Positions 1-5,713 of a DNA stretch of 6,334 nucleotides are shown in pieces. A program made the translations under genes and the position numbers. The notes under the pieces are model-generated. The model was not told where the DNA came from. It did not search any database and worked only from the letters and a program-made list of their open reading frames with translations. Position 1 is the first letter of the stretch, and each line of letters starts with the position of its first letter. This DNA is from WRIS01 sp031549175 (lineage in GTDB: Bacteria; Actinomycetota; Coriobacteriia; Coriobacteriales; Eggerthellaceae): positions 1 through 6,334 of the forward strand of contig JAVBQH010000122.1 of NCBI GenBank assembly GCA_031549175.1. Direction: 5' to 3'.

Positions 1-9
1 AATGCATTC

Positions 10-1092
10 ATGGGTAGGGTTTATAACTTTTCGGCCGGGCCGGCTGTGTTGCCCGAGGAAGTCCTCCAAGAGGCGGCAGATGAAATGCTCGACTATCGTG
101 GCACCGGTATGTCCGTTATGGAAATGAGCCACCGCTCCAAGGCCTTCGCGGGGATCATAGAGACGGCCGAGGCCGACTTGCGCGATCTTTTGAGCATCCC
201 GGACAACTATACGGTCCTCTTCCTGCAAGGCGGCGCGTCCCAGCAGTTTGCCGCCGTGCCGATGAACCTTATGAAGAACGGCGTTGCCGACTACCTGGTC
301 ACGGGGGCATGGGCAAAGAAGGCATACAAGGAGGCGCAGCTTTTCGGAGATGCCCGGGCCATCGCCTCAAGCGAGGACGAGACCTTCTCCTATATTCCCG
401 ACTGCACGGACCTTCCCGTCTCAAAGGATGCGGATTACGTCTACATCTGTGAGAACAACACCATCTATGGCACGAAGTTCCATGAGCTGCCCGACACGAA
501 GGGCAAGGACCTGGTGGCAGACGTCTCCTCATGCTTCCTTTCCGAACCCGCCGATATAACCAAGTACGCCGTCATGTACGGCGGCGTCCAGAAAAACATC
601 GGGCCTGCGGGCGTCGTCATCAACATCATCCGCACCGACCTCATCACCGATGACGTCTTGCCAGGAACCCCCACCATGCTGAAGTGGAAGACGCAGGCAG
701 ATGCCCAATCGCTCTACAACACGCCCCCCGCCTACGGCATATATATCTGCGGCAAGGTGTTCAAATGGATCAAGGACCGCGGCGGGCTTGAGGCAATGGG
801 CGTGCACAACAGGGAAAAGGCGGCGATCCTCTATGACTTCCTCGACCAGAGCGACATGTTCACGGGCACTGTGCGAAAACAAGATCGTTCACTCATGAAC
901 GTGCCTTTCGTGACCGGCAACGACGAGCTCGACGCGAAGTTCGTAGCCGAGGCAAAGGCCGCCGGGCTTGAAAACCTCAAGGGACACCGCAGCGTCGGAG
1001 GCATGCGTGCAAGCATTTACAACGCCATGCCCACGGCCGGCGTCAAAGCCCTCGTCGAGTTCATGGACGGCTTCGAGAAGGCCAACAAATAG
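10..1092 (+). CDS. serC: Phosphoserine aminotransferase SerC
   Basis: Cytosolic PLP enzyme that transfers the amino group of glutamate to 3-phosphohydroxypyruvate, giving O-phosphoserine (second step of serine synthesis; the family often also serves pyridoxal phosphate synthesis). The 360 residues match the usual length of bacterial SerC. Visible family marks: the N-terminal YNFSAGPAVLPEEVL; SHRS around residues 40-43; the phosphate-binding GGAS at 74-77; W101, in the place of the Trp that stacks on PLP; D171 in VADVSS, expected to contact the pyridine nitrogen; K195 in GGVQKNIGPAG, the expected Schiff-base lysine; and GHRSVGGMRASIYNA at 325-339. The ATG at 10 fits the family N-terminus, but only nine bases precede it, so its ribosome binding site and promoter lie outside the window. 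It is followed by a terminator and then serA, the preceding enzyme of the same pathway. No lesion is seen. Confidence 0.97.
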   Translation: MGRVYNFSAGPAVLPEEVLQEAADEMLDYRGTGMSVMEMSHRSKAFAGIIETAEADLRDLLSIPDNYTVLFLQGGASQQFAAVPMNLMKNGVADYLVTGAWAKKAYKEAQLFGDARAIASSEDETFSYIPDCTDLPVSKDADYVYICENNTIYGTKFHELPDTKGKDLVADVSSCFLSEPADITKYAVMYGGVQKNIGPAGVVINIIRTDLITDDVLPGTPTMLKWKTQADAQSLYNTPPAYGIYICGKVFKWIKDRGGLEAMGVHNREKAAILYDFLDQSDMFTGTVRKQDRSLMNVPFVTGNDELDAKFVAEAKAAGLENLKGHRSVGGMRASIYNAMPTAGVKALVEFMDGFEKANK

Positions 1093-1101
1093 CAGATCTG
1101 C

Positions 1102-1142
1102 CGCGAGCCGCTTGCCTTGTACGGCAGCGGTTTCGCGTTTTT
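1102..1142 (+). terminator. Rho-independent terminator after serC
   Basis: A GC-rich imperfect hairpin starts ten bases after the serC stop. The left arm (1102-1115, beginning CGCGA and ending CTTGCC) pairs with the right arm (1123-1137, GGCAGCGGTTTCGCG), with small bulges in the middle of the stem. TTTTT follows directly at 1138-1142. Position and T-run fit an intrinsic terminator that separates serC from serA. Confidence 0.8.
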
Positions 1143-1148
1143 AAAGGC

Positions 1149-1176
1149 TTTGCGGCTTGCAGGGCGGGATTACAAT
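1149..1176 (+). promoter_or_regulatory. Candidate sigma-70-type promoter for serA
   Basis: TACAAT at 1171-1176 differs from the -10 consensus at one base. A weak -35-like TTTGCG lies at 1149-1154, 16 bases upstream. It sits between the serC terminator and the serA start, where a promoter is needed if the terminator works. The -35 match is poor, so this is a candidate based on position and the -10 box only. Confidence 0.35.
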
Positions 1177-1219
1177 GCTCTCAGGCATAAAGCAGGGTAT
1201 AAGGCGTCATGAAAGGTAA

Positions 1220-1225
1220 AGGTGG
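1220..1225 (+). promoter_or_regulatory. Ribosome binding site that decides the serA start
   Basis: AGGTGG ends eight bases before the ATG at 1234. An in-frame GTG at 1222 lies inside this motif and has its own weaker AAAGG (1212-1216) upstream. The spacing, and the fact that MAKVLIAEKL matches the usual SerA N-terminus, favour the ATG at 1234. Confidence 0.65.
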
Positions 1226-1233
1226 TTGTCTCT

Positions 1234-2808
1234 ATGGCAAAGGTATTGATAGCAGAGAAACTTGCTGACGAGGGTATTAAACTTCTGCAGGACAAAGGTC
1301 ACGAGGTCGATGTCAAGCTCGAGATGACCCCCGAAGAGCTCAAGGCCGCCATCCCCGCATACGATGCCTTGATCGTACGAAGCGCTACACAGGCAACACG
1401 CGAGGTGATCGAGGCCGGAGTGAACCTGAAGGTCGTCGGACGCGCCGGCGTCGGTGTCGACAATGTCGATGTCGAGGCCGCAACCGAACGCGGCATCATC
1501 GTATGCAACGCCCCCCTGTCGAACATCGTCTCCGCCGCCGAGCAGACCCTTTGCCTCATGCTGGCGTGCGCCCGCAAGACGCCTCAGGCCAACGTAAGCA
1601 TGCATGAAGGGAAATGGGAGCGTGGCAAGTTCACCGGGACAGAGCTCTTCGAGAAGACGCTTGCGGTATTCGGCCTTGGCCGCATCGGCAGCCTTGTCGC
1701 CGAACGCGCCCGCGGCTTCGGCATGAACCTGATCGGGTATGACCCTTACTGCAGCCCCGAGCGTGCGGCCGAGATGGGCGTCACCTTGTACGATACCGTC
1801 GATGAGATCGTGCCTTTGGCAGACTTCATCACCGTGCACCTTCCGAAAACCAAAGAGACCATCGGCATGTTCGGCCCGGAGCAGTACGCCGCCATGAAGG
1901 ACGGCGTCATTTTGGTGAACACCGCCCGCGGCGGCATCTACAACATCGACTCGCTCGCAGACTTCGTCGCCGCCGGCAAGATCGGCGCCGCCGGCATCGA
2001 CGTCTACGAGAAGGAGCCCTGCACGGAAAGCCCCCTCCACGAATTCGAGAACGTGATCCTGACCCCGCATTTGGGCGCCTCGACCAAAGAGGCCCAGAAG
2101 CGCGCCGGCACGCAGATCGCCGAATATGTCGCCGCCGGCCTCGACGGGTCGATCGTCCCGACTGCGGTCAACATGGCGCCGGTGCCGCCTGAGGTGCTGG
2201 ATTTGGTCGGCCCCTATGTCCCGGCCTGCCAGATGATGGGAGCCCTGCTTGCCCAGATCAGCGAAGAGCCGGTGAAGAACCTGAAGATCACCGCCGCCGG
2301 AAGCCTGGCCGGAGCCGACCTCTCCATCCTGGTGGCAGGTGCTTTGGGCGGACTTCTGAAGAGCAGGGGCGTCGCAAACGTCACTCCGGTGAACGCCGAT
2401 GCGGTGGCGCAGCGCCATGGCATCAAGGTGGAAACCGCCTCCAGAAGCGATGCCCAAGAATACACCTCCATGGTCACCCTCAACGCAGACGGCAAAGAGG
2501 CCTCCTGCACGCTCGTCGGTGCCGCTCAAACCCCCCGCGTCGTGTCCTTGCTGGGGTATCCGATGGAGTTCGTCCCCTCGGCGCATTCGCTCGTCTTCGA
2601 GTATGTCGACTCTCCGGGCAAGATCGGCACCTCGGGCACGATCCTCGGGAACGCCGACATCAACATCACCACCATGCAGGTCGGCATGAAGGAGGACAAG
2701 AAGAACGCATTGGTCTTCATGAACGTGGAAGGCGATGTCGGCACCGATATCCTCGACCAGCTGAGCGAGGCTTTAGAGCTCGAAAACCTATGGCTTATCA
2801 AGCTATGA
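1234..2808 (+). CDS. serA: D-3-phosphoglycerate dehydrogenase SerA, long form with ACT domain
   Basis: Cytosolic NAD-dependent enzyme that oxidises 3-phosphoglycerate to 3-phosphohydroxypyruvate, the committed step of serine synthesis. From the ATG at 1234 it has 524 residues, the size of the long SerA type known from Mycobacterium. Domain order: substrate domain (about 1-100 and 285-315); Rossmann NAD domain (about 100-285) with VFGLGRIGS, glycines 147, 149 and 152; an intervening ASB-type domain (about 318-450); and a C-terminal ACT domain (about 452-524) with DSPGKIG at 459-465. The expected catalytic residues are present: R232 in NTARGG, E261 in YEKEP and H279 in TPHLGAST. The ACT domain implies serine feedback inhibition, an inference from the family. 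A start at the GTG 1222 would add only four residues (MVVS). It lies downstream of serC but behind a terminator, so it probably has its own promoter. The stop codon TGA is part of a downstream stem. A long open frame on the opposite strand is a codon-bias shadow. Confidence 0.97.
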   Translation: MAKVLIAEKLADEGIKLLQDKGHEVDVKLEMTPEELKAAIPAYDALIVRSATQATREVIEAGVNLKVVGRAGVGVDNVDVEAATERGIIVCNAPLSNIVSAAEQTLCLMLACARKTPQANVSMHEGKWERGKFTGTELFEKTLAVFGLGRIGSLVAERARGFGMNLIGYDPYCSPERAAEMGVTLYDTVDEIVPLADFITVHLPKTKETIGMFGPEQYAAMKDGVILVNTARGGIYNIDSLADFVAAGKIGAAGIDVYEKEPCTESPLHEFENVILTPHLGASTKEAQKRAGTQIAEYVAAGLDGSIVPTAVNMAPVPPEVLDLVGPYVPACQMMGALLAQISEEPVKNLKITAAGSLAGADLSILVAGALGGLLKSRGVANVTPVNADAVAQRHGIKVETASRSDAQEYTSMVTLNADGKEASCTLVGAAQTPRVVSLLGYPMEFVPSAHSLVFEYVDSPGKIGTSGTILGNADINITTMQVGMKEDKKNALVFMNVEGDVGTDILDQLSEALELENLWLIKL

Positions 2809-2844
2809 TCGCCACCAAGTGAGGGTAAACCCCGCAAGGCGATC
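2807..2844 (+). other. Nested stem-loop at the serA stop codon
   Basis: GATCGCC at 2807-2813 is perfectly complementary to GGCGATC at 2838-2844 (7 bp). Inside, GGG (2823-2825) can pair with CCC (2830-2832) around a TAAA loop. The left arm includes the last two bases of the serA stop codon. It lies ten bases before the strong terminator hairpin, so the serA mRNA should end in two hairpins in tandem. A role in 3'-end stability is only an inference; no known riboswitch class is recognised. Confidence 0.45.
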
Positions 2845-2853
2845 GTAGTACAC

Positions 2854-2888
2854 ATGATACCGATGAGACCCATCGGTATCATTCTTTT
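2854..2888 (+). terminator. Strong rho-independent terminator after serA
   Basis: A perfect 12-bp stem, ATGATACCGATG (2854-2865) with CATCGGTATCAT (2871-2882), closes a five-base AGACC loop. The T-rich run TCTTTT follows at 2883-2888. The perfect stem, tight loop and T-run make this the clearest terminator in the window, and it should separate serA from leuA transcription. The opposite strand lacks an equally good T-run next to the stem, so it reads best on +. Confidence 0.9.
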
Positions 2889-2899
2889 ATGCGGGAATG

Positions 2900-2930
2900 T
2901 GGGACAAAGGGGACAGACCCTTTTGTCCCA
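2900..2930 (+). repeat. REP-like palindrome, copy 1
   Basis: Imperfect palindrome. TGGGACAAA (2900-2908) pairs with TTTGTCCCA (2922-2930). Inside, one G-T wobble and three G-C pairs close an ACAGA loop (2913-2917). The 13-bp stem is intact when transcribed from the + strand. The type (GGGACAAAGGGG...CCCTTTTGTCCC) resembles dispersed REP palindromes that I recall from intergenic spaces of several bacterial groups, which is memory and not a search result. It begins eleven bases after the serA terminator. Confidence 0.75.
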
Positions 2931-2932
2931 AA

Positions 2933-2961
2933 CGTGCAAAAGGGCCTGTCCCCTTTGCACG
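2933..2961 (-). repeat. REP-like palindrome, copy 2, inverted
   Basis: Second palindrome two bases after copy 1, in the opposite orientation. CGTGCAAA (2933-2940) pairs with TTTGCACG (2954-2961). Inside, on the + strand, there is one A-C mismatch and three G-C pairs around a CCTGT loop. Read on the minus strand the mismatch becomes a G-T wobble, exactly as in copy 1. The cores of the two copies (2905-2925 and 2937-2957) are reverse complements with one difference in 21 positions. The outer arms differ (TGGGA/TCCCA against CGTG/CACG), yet each set is self-complementary. The arrangement matches a two-unit REP cluster (BIME type). Confidence 0.75.
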
Positions 2962-2985
2962 GTCAGGACTATTGAAACGATATAG

Positions 2986-2992
2986 AAAGGGA
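2986..2992 (+). promoter_or_regulatory. Ribosome binding site that decides the leuA start
   Basis: AAAGGGA ends six bases before the ATG at 2999. It supports that ATG over an in-frame ATG at 2897, which would translate the REP-like repeats as a 34-residue extension not seen in LeuA proteins. Confidence 0.8.
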
Positions 2993-2998
2993 AGCCTT

Positions 2999-4519
2999 AT
3001 GACACGCAAGATAGCGATCTTCGACACGACCTTACGGGACGGCGAGCAGTCGCCGGGAGCCTCGATGAACACCGAGGAGAAGCTTGTGATCGCCCGTGAG
3101 CTGCTCCGCCTCAACGTCGACGTGATCGAGGCCGGCTTTCCGATCTCGAGCCCGGGCGACTTCGAGAGCGTGCGCCGTATCGCTGAGCTTGCAGGCGACG
3201 ATGCGGTCATCTGCGCCCTGACTCGCGCCGTAGAAAAGGACATCGACTCTGCTGCCGATGCCTTGAAGTATGCAAAGCGCCCGCGCATACACACCGGCAT
3301 AGGCGTCTCGCCCAGCCATCTTGCCGACAAGCTGCGAATCACCGAAGACCAGTGCGTCGAGCGCGCGGTGCACTGCGTAAGGTATGCGAAGCGGTTCGTG
3401 GACGACGTCCAGTTCTATGCAGAGGACGCCGGACGCTCCGACTACGCCTTCCTTGCGCGCGTGATAGAGGCCGTCATCGAGGCCGGCGCCACAGTGGTGA
3501 ACATCCCTGATACGACCGGGTATTCCCTGCCAGAGGAATTCGGCGCGCGTATAAAGTACCTCGTCGACAATGTCCGCGGAATCGAAAACGTCGACATTGC
3601 CGTGCATTGCCACAACGACCTGGGCATGGCTACGGCCTTAGCCATGGCAGGCGTGAGGAATGGCGCAACGCAGATCGAATGTACCATCAACGGCCTAGGC
3701 GAGCGCGCCGGCAATACCGCCATGGAGGAAGTGGTGATGGCGGTCAAGATGCACTCCGACGAGCTTGATGCGCATGTCGACATCAACACACGTGAGTTCA
3801 CCAAGGCAAGCAGGCTCGTATCCTCTATCACCGGCATGAACGTGCAGGCGAACAAGGCGATTGTCGGCGCCAACGCATTCGCCCATTCCTCCGGCATCCA
3901 CCAGGACGGCGTCTTGAAGAAGCGCGACACCTACGAGATCATCGATCCGGCCGACGTCGGTGCCGGTGTCAGCCAGATTGTGCTCACGGCCAGAAGCGGC
4001 CATGCAGCGCTCAAGCACCGCCTCGAAGAATTGGGCTACGATCTGCAAGGAGACGCCCTTGATGAAGTATACGAGGCGTTCCTCAACCTTGCCGACAAGA
4101 AGAAGGAGGTCTACGACGAGGACCTCGAAAGCCTCATAAACGAGCACGACCGCAACATCAGCGCACTCTGGTCCTTAGAAAGCGTGCAGATAAGCTGTGG
4201 CTTCCCTTTGATTCCTACAGCAACCGTCACCTTAAAGGATTCAGAGGGGGCTGTGACCACGGCCTGCGAGTACGGGACCGGCCCGATTGACGCGGTGTAT
4301 AAGGCGGTCAGCAAGATAGTGCAGGAGGAGAACGACCTCACCGAGTTCTCTGTCCAGTCGGTCACCCGCGGCATCGACGCGCTCGGCGAGGTGACCATCC
4401 GCGTCACTGCGCCAGGTGGGGAAGTGTTTACCGGGCGAGGTGCCGACGGCGATATCGTGGTATCCTCTACAAAGGCCTACCTGAACGCCTTGAACAGGCT
4501 GCTGGCCAGTAAAAAGTAA
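2999..4519 (+). CDS. leuA: 2-isopropylmalate synthase LeuA
   Basis: Cytosolic metal-dependent enzyme that condenses acetyl-CoA with 2-ketoisovalerate to 2-isopropylmalate, the first committed step of leucine synthesis. It has 506 residues from the ATG at 2999, close to E. coli LeuA (523). The N-terminal TIM barrel (about 1-270) holds DTTLRDGEQSPG (9-20; R13 catalytic, D14 metal ligand), GFPISSPGDFESV (46-58), HCHNDLGMA (203-211; H203 and H205 metal ligands) and NGLGERAGN (231-239; N239 metal ligand). A linker region follows with HSSGIHQDGVLKKR (296-309) and YDEDLE (372-377). The C-terminal regulatory domain (about 392-500) carries GTGPIDAVYKAV and DIVVSSTKAYLNALNRLL, so leucine feedback inhibition is expected from the family. 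FPISSPGDFESV and the regulatory domain favour LeuA over homocitrate or citramalate synthase. No leuB, leuC or leuD is in the window. The upstream terminator and repeats suggest separate transcription from serA; I could not place a convincing promoter. Confidence 0.95.
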   Translation: MTRKIAIFDTTLRDGEQSPGASMNTEEKLVIARELLRLNVDVIEAGFPISSPGDFESVRRIAELAGDDAVICALTRAVEKDIDSAADALKYAKRPRIHTGIGVSPSHLADKLRITEDQCVERAVHCVRYAKRFVDDVQFYAEDAGRSDYAFLARVIEAVIEAGATVVNIPDTTGYSLPEEFGARIKYLVDNVRGIENVDIAVHCHNDLGMATALAMAGVRNGATQIECTINGLGERAGNTAMEEVVMAVKMHSDELDAHVDINTREFTKASRLVSSITGMNVQANKAIVGANAFAHSSGIHQDGVLKKRDTYEIIDPADVGAGVSQIVLTARSGHAALKHRLEELGYDLQGDALDEVYEAFLNLADKKKEVYDEDLESLINEHDRNISALWSLESVQISCGFPLIPTATVTLKDSEGAVTTACEYGTGPIDAVYKAVSKIVQEENDLTEFSVQSVTRGIDALGEVTIRVTAPGGEVFTGRGADGDIVVSSTKAYLNALNRLLASKK

Positions 4520-4520
4520 G

Positions 4521-4547
4521 GCATTCCCTGTGCGCAAGGCGGAATGT
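4521..4547 (+). other. Weak hairpin after leuA
   Basis: CATTCC (4522-4527) can pair with GGAATG (4541-4546), plus a G-T closing pair, around a 13-base loop. No T-run follows directly, so it does not qualify as a standard terminator. The rest of the 109-base gap up to 4628 shows no clear promoter, so the downstream gene may be read through from leuA. Confidence 0.25.
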
Positions 4548-4613
4548 TCCCTCCAGCGGTTTTCGGAGCGTCGCCCGTGCAGGGTGATCCCATAGGCCGC
4601 ACAAGAAAACAAC

Positions 4614-4621
4614 GGTGGTGG
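4614..4621 (+). promoter_or_regulatory. Ribosome binding site for a GTG start
   Basis: GGTGGTGG ends seven bases before the GTG at 4629. No in-frame ATG lies near, and the residues from this GTG onward (MQYLKINSSPEIFKVEVPFP) lead directly into the first strand of the metallo-beta-lactamase fold, so this site supports a GTG start. Confidence 0.55.
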
Positions 4622-4628
4622 TATAGAC

Positions 4629-5630
4629 GTGCAGTACCTCAAAATCAACTCAAGCCCTGAGATATTCAAGGTCGAGGTGCCCTTCCCGAACATCAGCACG
4701 AATGCGACGAACTGCTACGTCGTACGGGACGGCGAAGATGCGCTGGTCATTGATTCGGGAGCCCCGACCGAAGAGGCCAGGGAATATCTCCAGGCCGCCC
4801 TTGGCGAGCTCGGCATAGACCGCACCAAGGCCTCTTGGTTCCTGACGCACCTCCACCTTGACCATGCGGGGCTTGTCGAGGACCTTGTGCCCCAGGATGC
4901 GACCCTCTATGTGAACGAGCGAGAATACCATCGGACGCGGCCGGCGAAGGCCGACCGAACAGCGCTCGACAGCTACGAGCAGTTCATCTTGATCGGCTCC
5001 TCGGAAGAAGAGGCCTTGATGAGGCTTCGGATGGTGAGCGAGGCAAGCCGCTATCTCGAGTCGGAGCGCAACCTTGTCTTTGTGGGCGAGGGCGACACCA
5101 TCGAGATCGGCGCGTTCTCGCTTGAGGTGGTGGGCACGGCAGGCCATACAGCAGGGCATATCTCGCTCTTCGAATCCCGGTCGGGGATTCTTTTCGGCGG
5201 AGACCACCTGCTCTTCGTCATCTCGCCGAGCATCGATTATTTCTCCATAGGCACGAGCAGCTTTCAGGTATACCTCGACAATCTCAAGAAAGTCAGAGAC
5301 CTTCCTTTGAACAGGCTGTTGCCGGCCCACGGGGAGGAACGGCCGGACTATATCGAGAGGATCGATTGGCTGATCGAGCACCACCTTGGCCGGCTCGATG
5401 AGGTGCTGGGTATCGTCAAGGCACGGCCGGGGCTTCGAGGCATCGAGGTCGTCAAAGGTATAAAGTGGAACGTCCCGTTTGGCAGCTGGGAAGAGATCCC
5501 GGTCATCCAACGCAGCATTATTATCACCCAAGGCCTGGTCATGCTTGAGCATCTCAAGCAGCAGGGGAGCATCGAGTGCTCCAAGGACGGCGACGGCATC
5601 TCCTGCTTCCGCCCGTCTAACCGGGTATAG
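4629..5630 (+). CDS. Metallo-beta-lactamase-fold hydrolase of unknown substrate
   Basis: Predicted soluble binuclear metal hydrolase of 333 residues; no signal peptide or membrane segment is seen. The metal site looks complete: THLHLDH at 73-79 (H74, H76, D78, H79), H173 in GTAGHTAGH, D192 in FGGDHLL and H234 in LPAHGE. Between the HxHxDH motif and H173 lies a charged, probably helical insert (about 98-147). The part after H234 (about 240-333) looks like an added C-terminal helical or winged-helix domain, as in the LACTB2/RNase Z-like and glyoxalase-II-like branches of the superfamily. Family members hydrolyse thioesters, lactones, phosphodiesters or nucleic acids; the sequence alone does not choose among them. 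Canonical class B beta-lactamase and RNase J features are not apparent. It starts 109 bases after leuA on the same strand, possibly as a read-through partner, and converges on a transporter gene. Start is GTG. Fold assignment is firm; function is open. Confidence 0.88.
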   Translation: MQYLKINSSPEIFKVEVPFPNISTNATNCYVVRDGEDALVIDSGAPTEEAREYLQAALGELGIDRTKASWFLTHLHLDHAGLVEDLVPQDATLYVNEREYHRTRPAKADRTALDSYEQFILIGSSEEEALMRLRMVSEASRYLESERNLVFVGEGDTIEIGAFSLEVVGTAGHTAGHISLFESRSGILFGGDHLLFVISPSIDYFSIGTSSFQVYLDNLKKVRDLPLNRLLPAHGEERPDYIERIDWLIEHHLGRLDEVLGIVKARPGLRGIEVVKGIKWNVPFGSWEEIPVIQRSIIITQGLVMLEHLKQQGSIECSKDGDGISCFRPSNRV

Positions 5631-5663
5631 TACGAAGAAATCGTGTAGCGGCAACGTTTGTTC

Positions 5664-5682
5664 CCCGTCCGTTGGCGACGGG
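5664..5682. other. Hairpin between convergent genes
   Basis: CCCGTC (5664-5669) pairs with GACGGG (5677-5682) around a seven-base loop. GTTT (about 5657-5660) and AAAC (5686-5689) allow an outer extension with an internal loop. It sits in the 83-base gap between two converging genes, where a bidirectional terminator is expected, but neither strand has a T-run directly after it. Called as structure only. Confidence 0.3.
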
Positions 5683-5713
5683 AGGAAACCGGCAAGCTAT
5701 TCGGCATAGGCCC

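Noticed and set aside
1222..1233. GTG at 1222 as the serA start (528 residues)
   Set aside because: It lies inside the better ribosome binding site for ATG 1234, and the added MVVS is not typical of the family; the ATG matches the usual N-terminus.
1207..2586. 459-codon open frame on the minus strand over serA
   Set aside because: It lies wholly opposite a clear serA with all catalytic residues. Its translation is low-complexity (rich in G, D, H, A), with no recognisable motif. Long antisense frames are expected in GC-rich genes with strong codon bias.
2900..2961. CRISPR repeat or insertion-sequence end
   Set aside because: Only two inverted units with a two-base gap and no spacers, and no transposase frame or target duplication nearby.
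2809..2998. A leucine attenuator, T-box or riboswitch ahead of leuA
   Set aside because: No leucine-rich leader peptide, no T-box-like conserved element and no recognised riboswitch core is visible. The structures here are better explained as the serA terminator and a REP-like pair.
2887..3342. Minus-strand frame crossing the repeats and the start of leuA
   Set aside because: Its C-terminal end is repeat-derived and the rest is the complement of leuA codons; it has no ribosome binding site or motif that I can see.
4650..5654. 334-codon open frame on the minus strand over the hydrolase gene
   Set aside because: Mirror of the hydrolase gene, which has the complete metal-binding motifs. The antisense product has no family signature.
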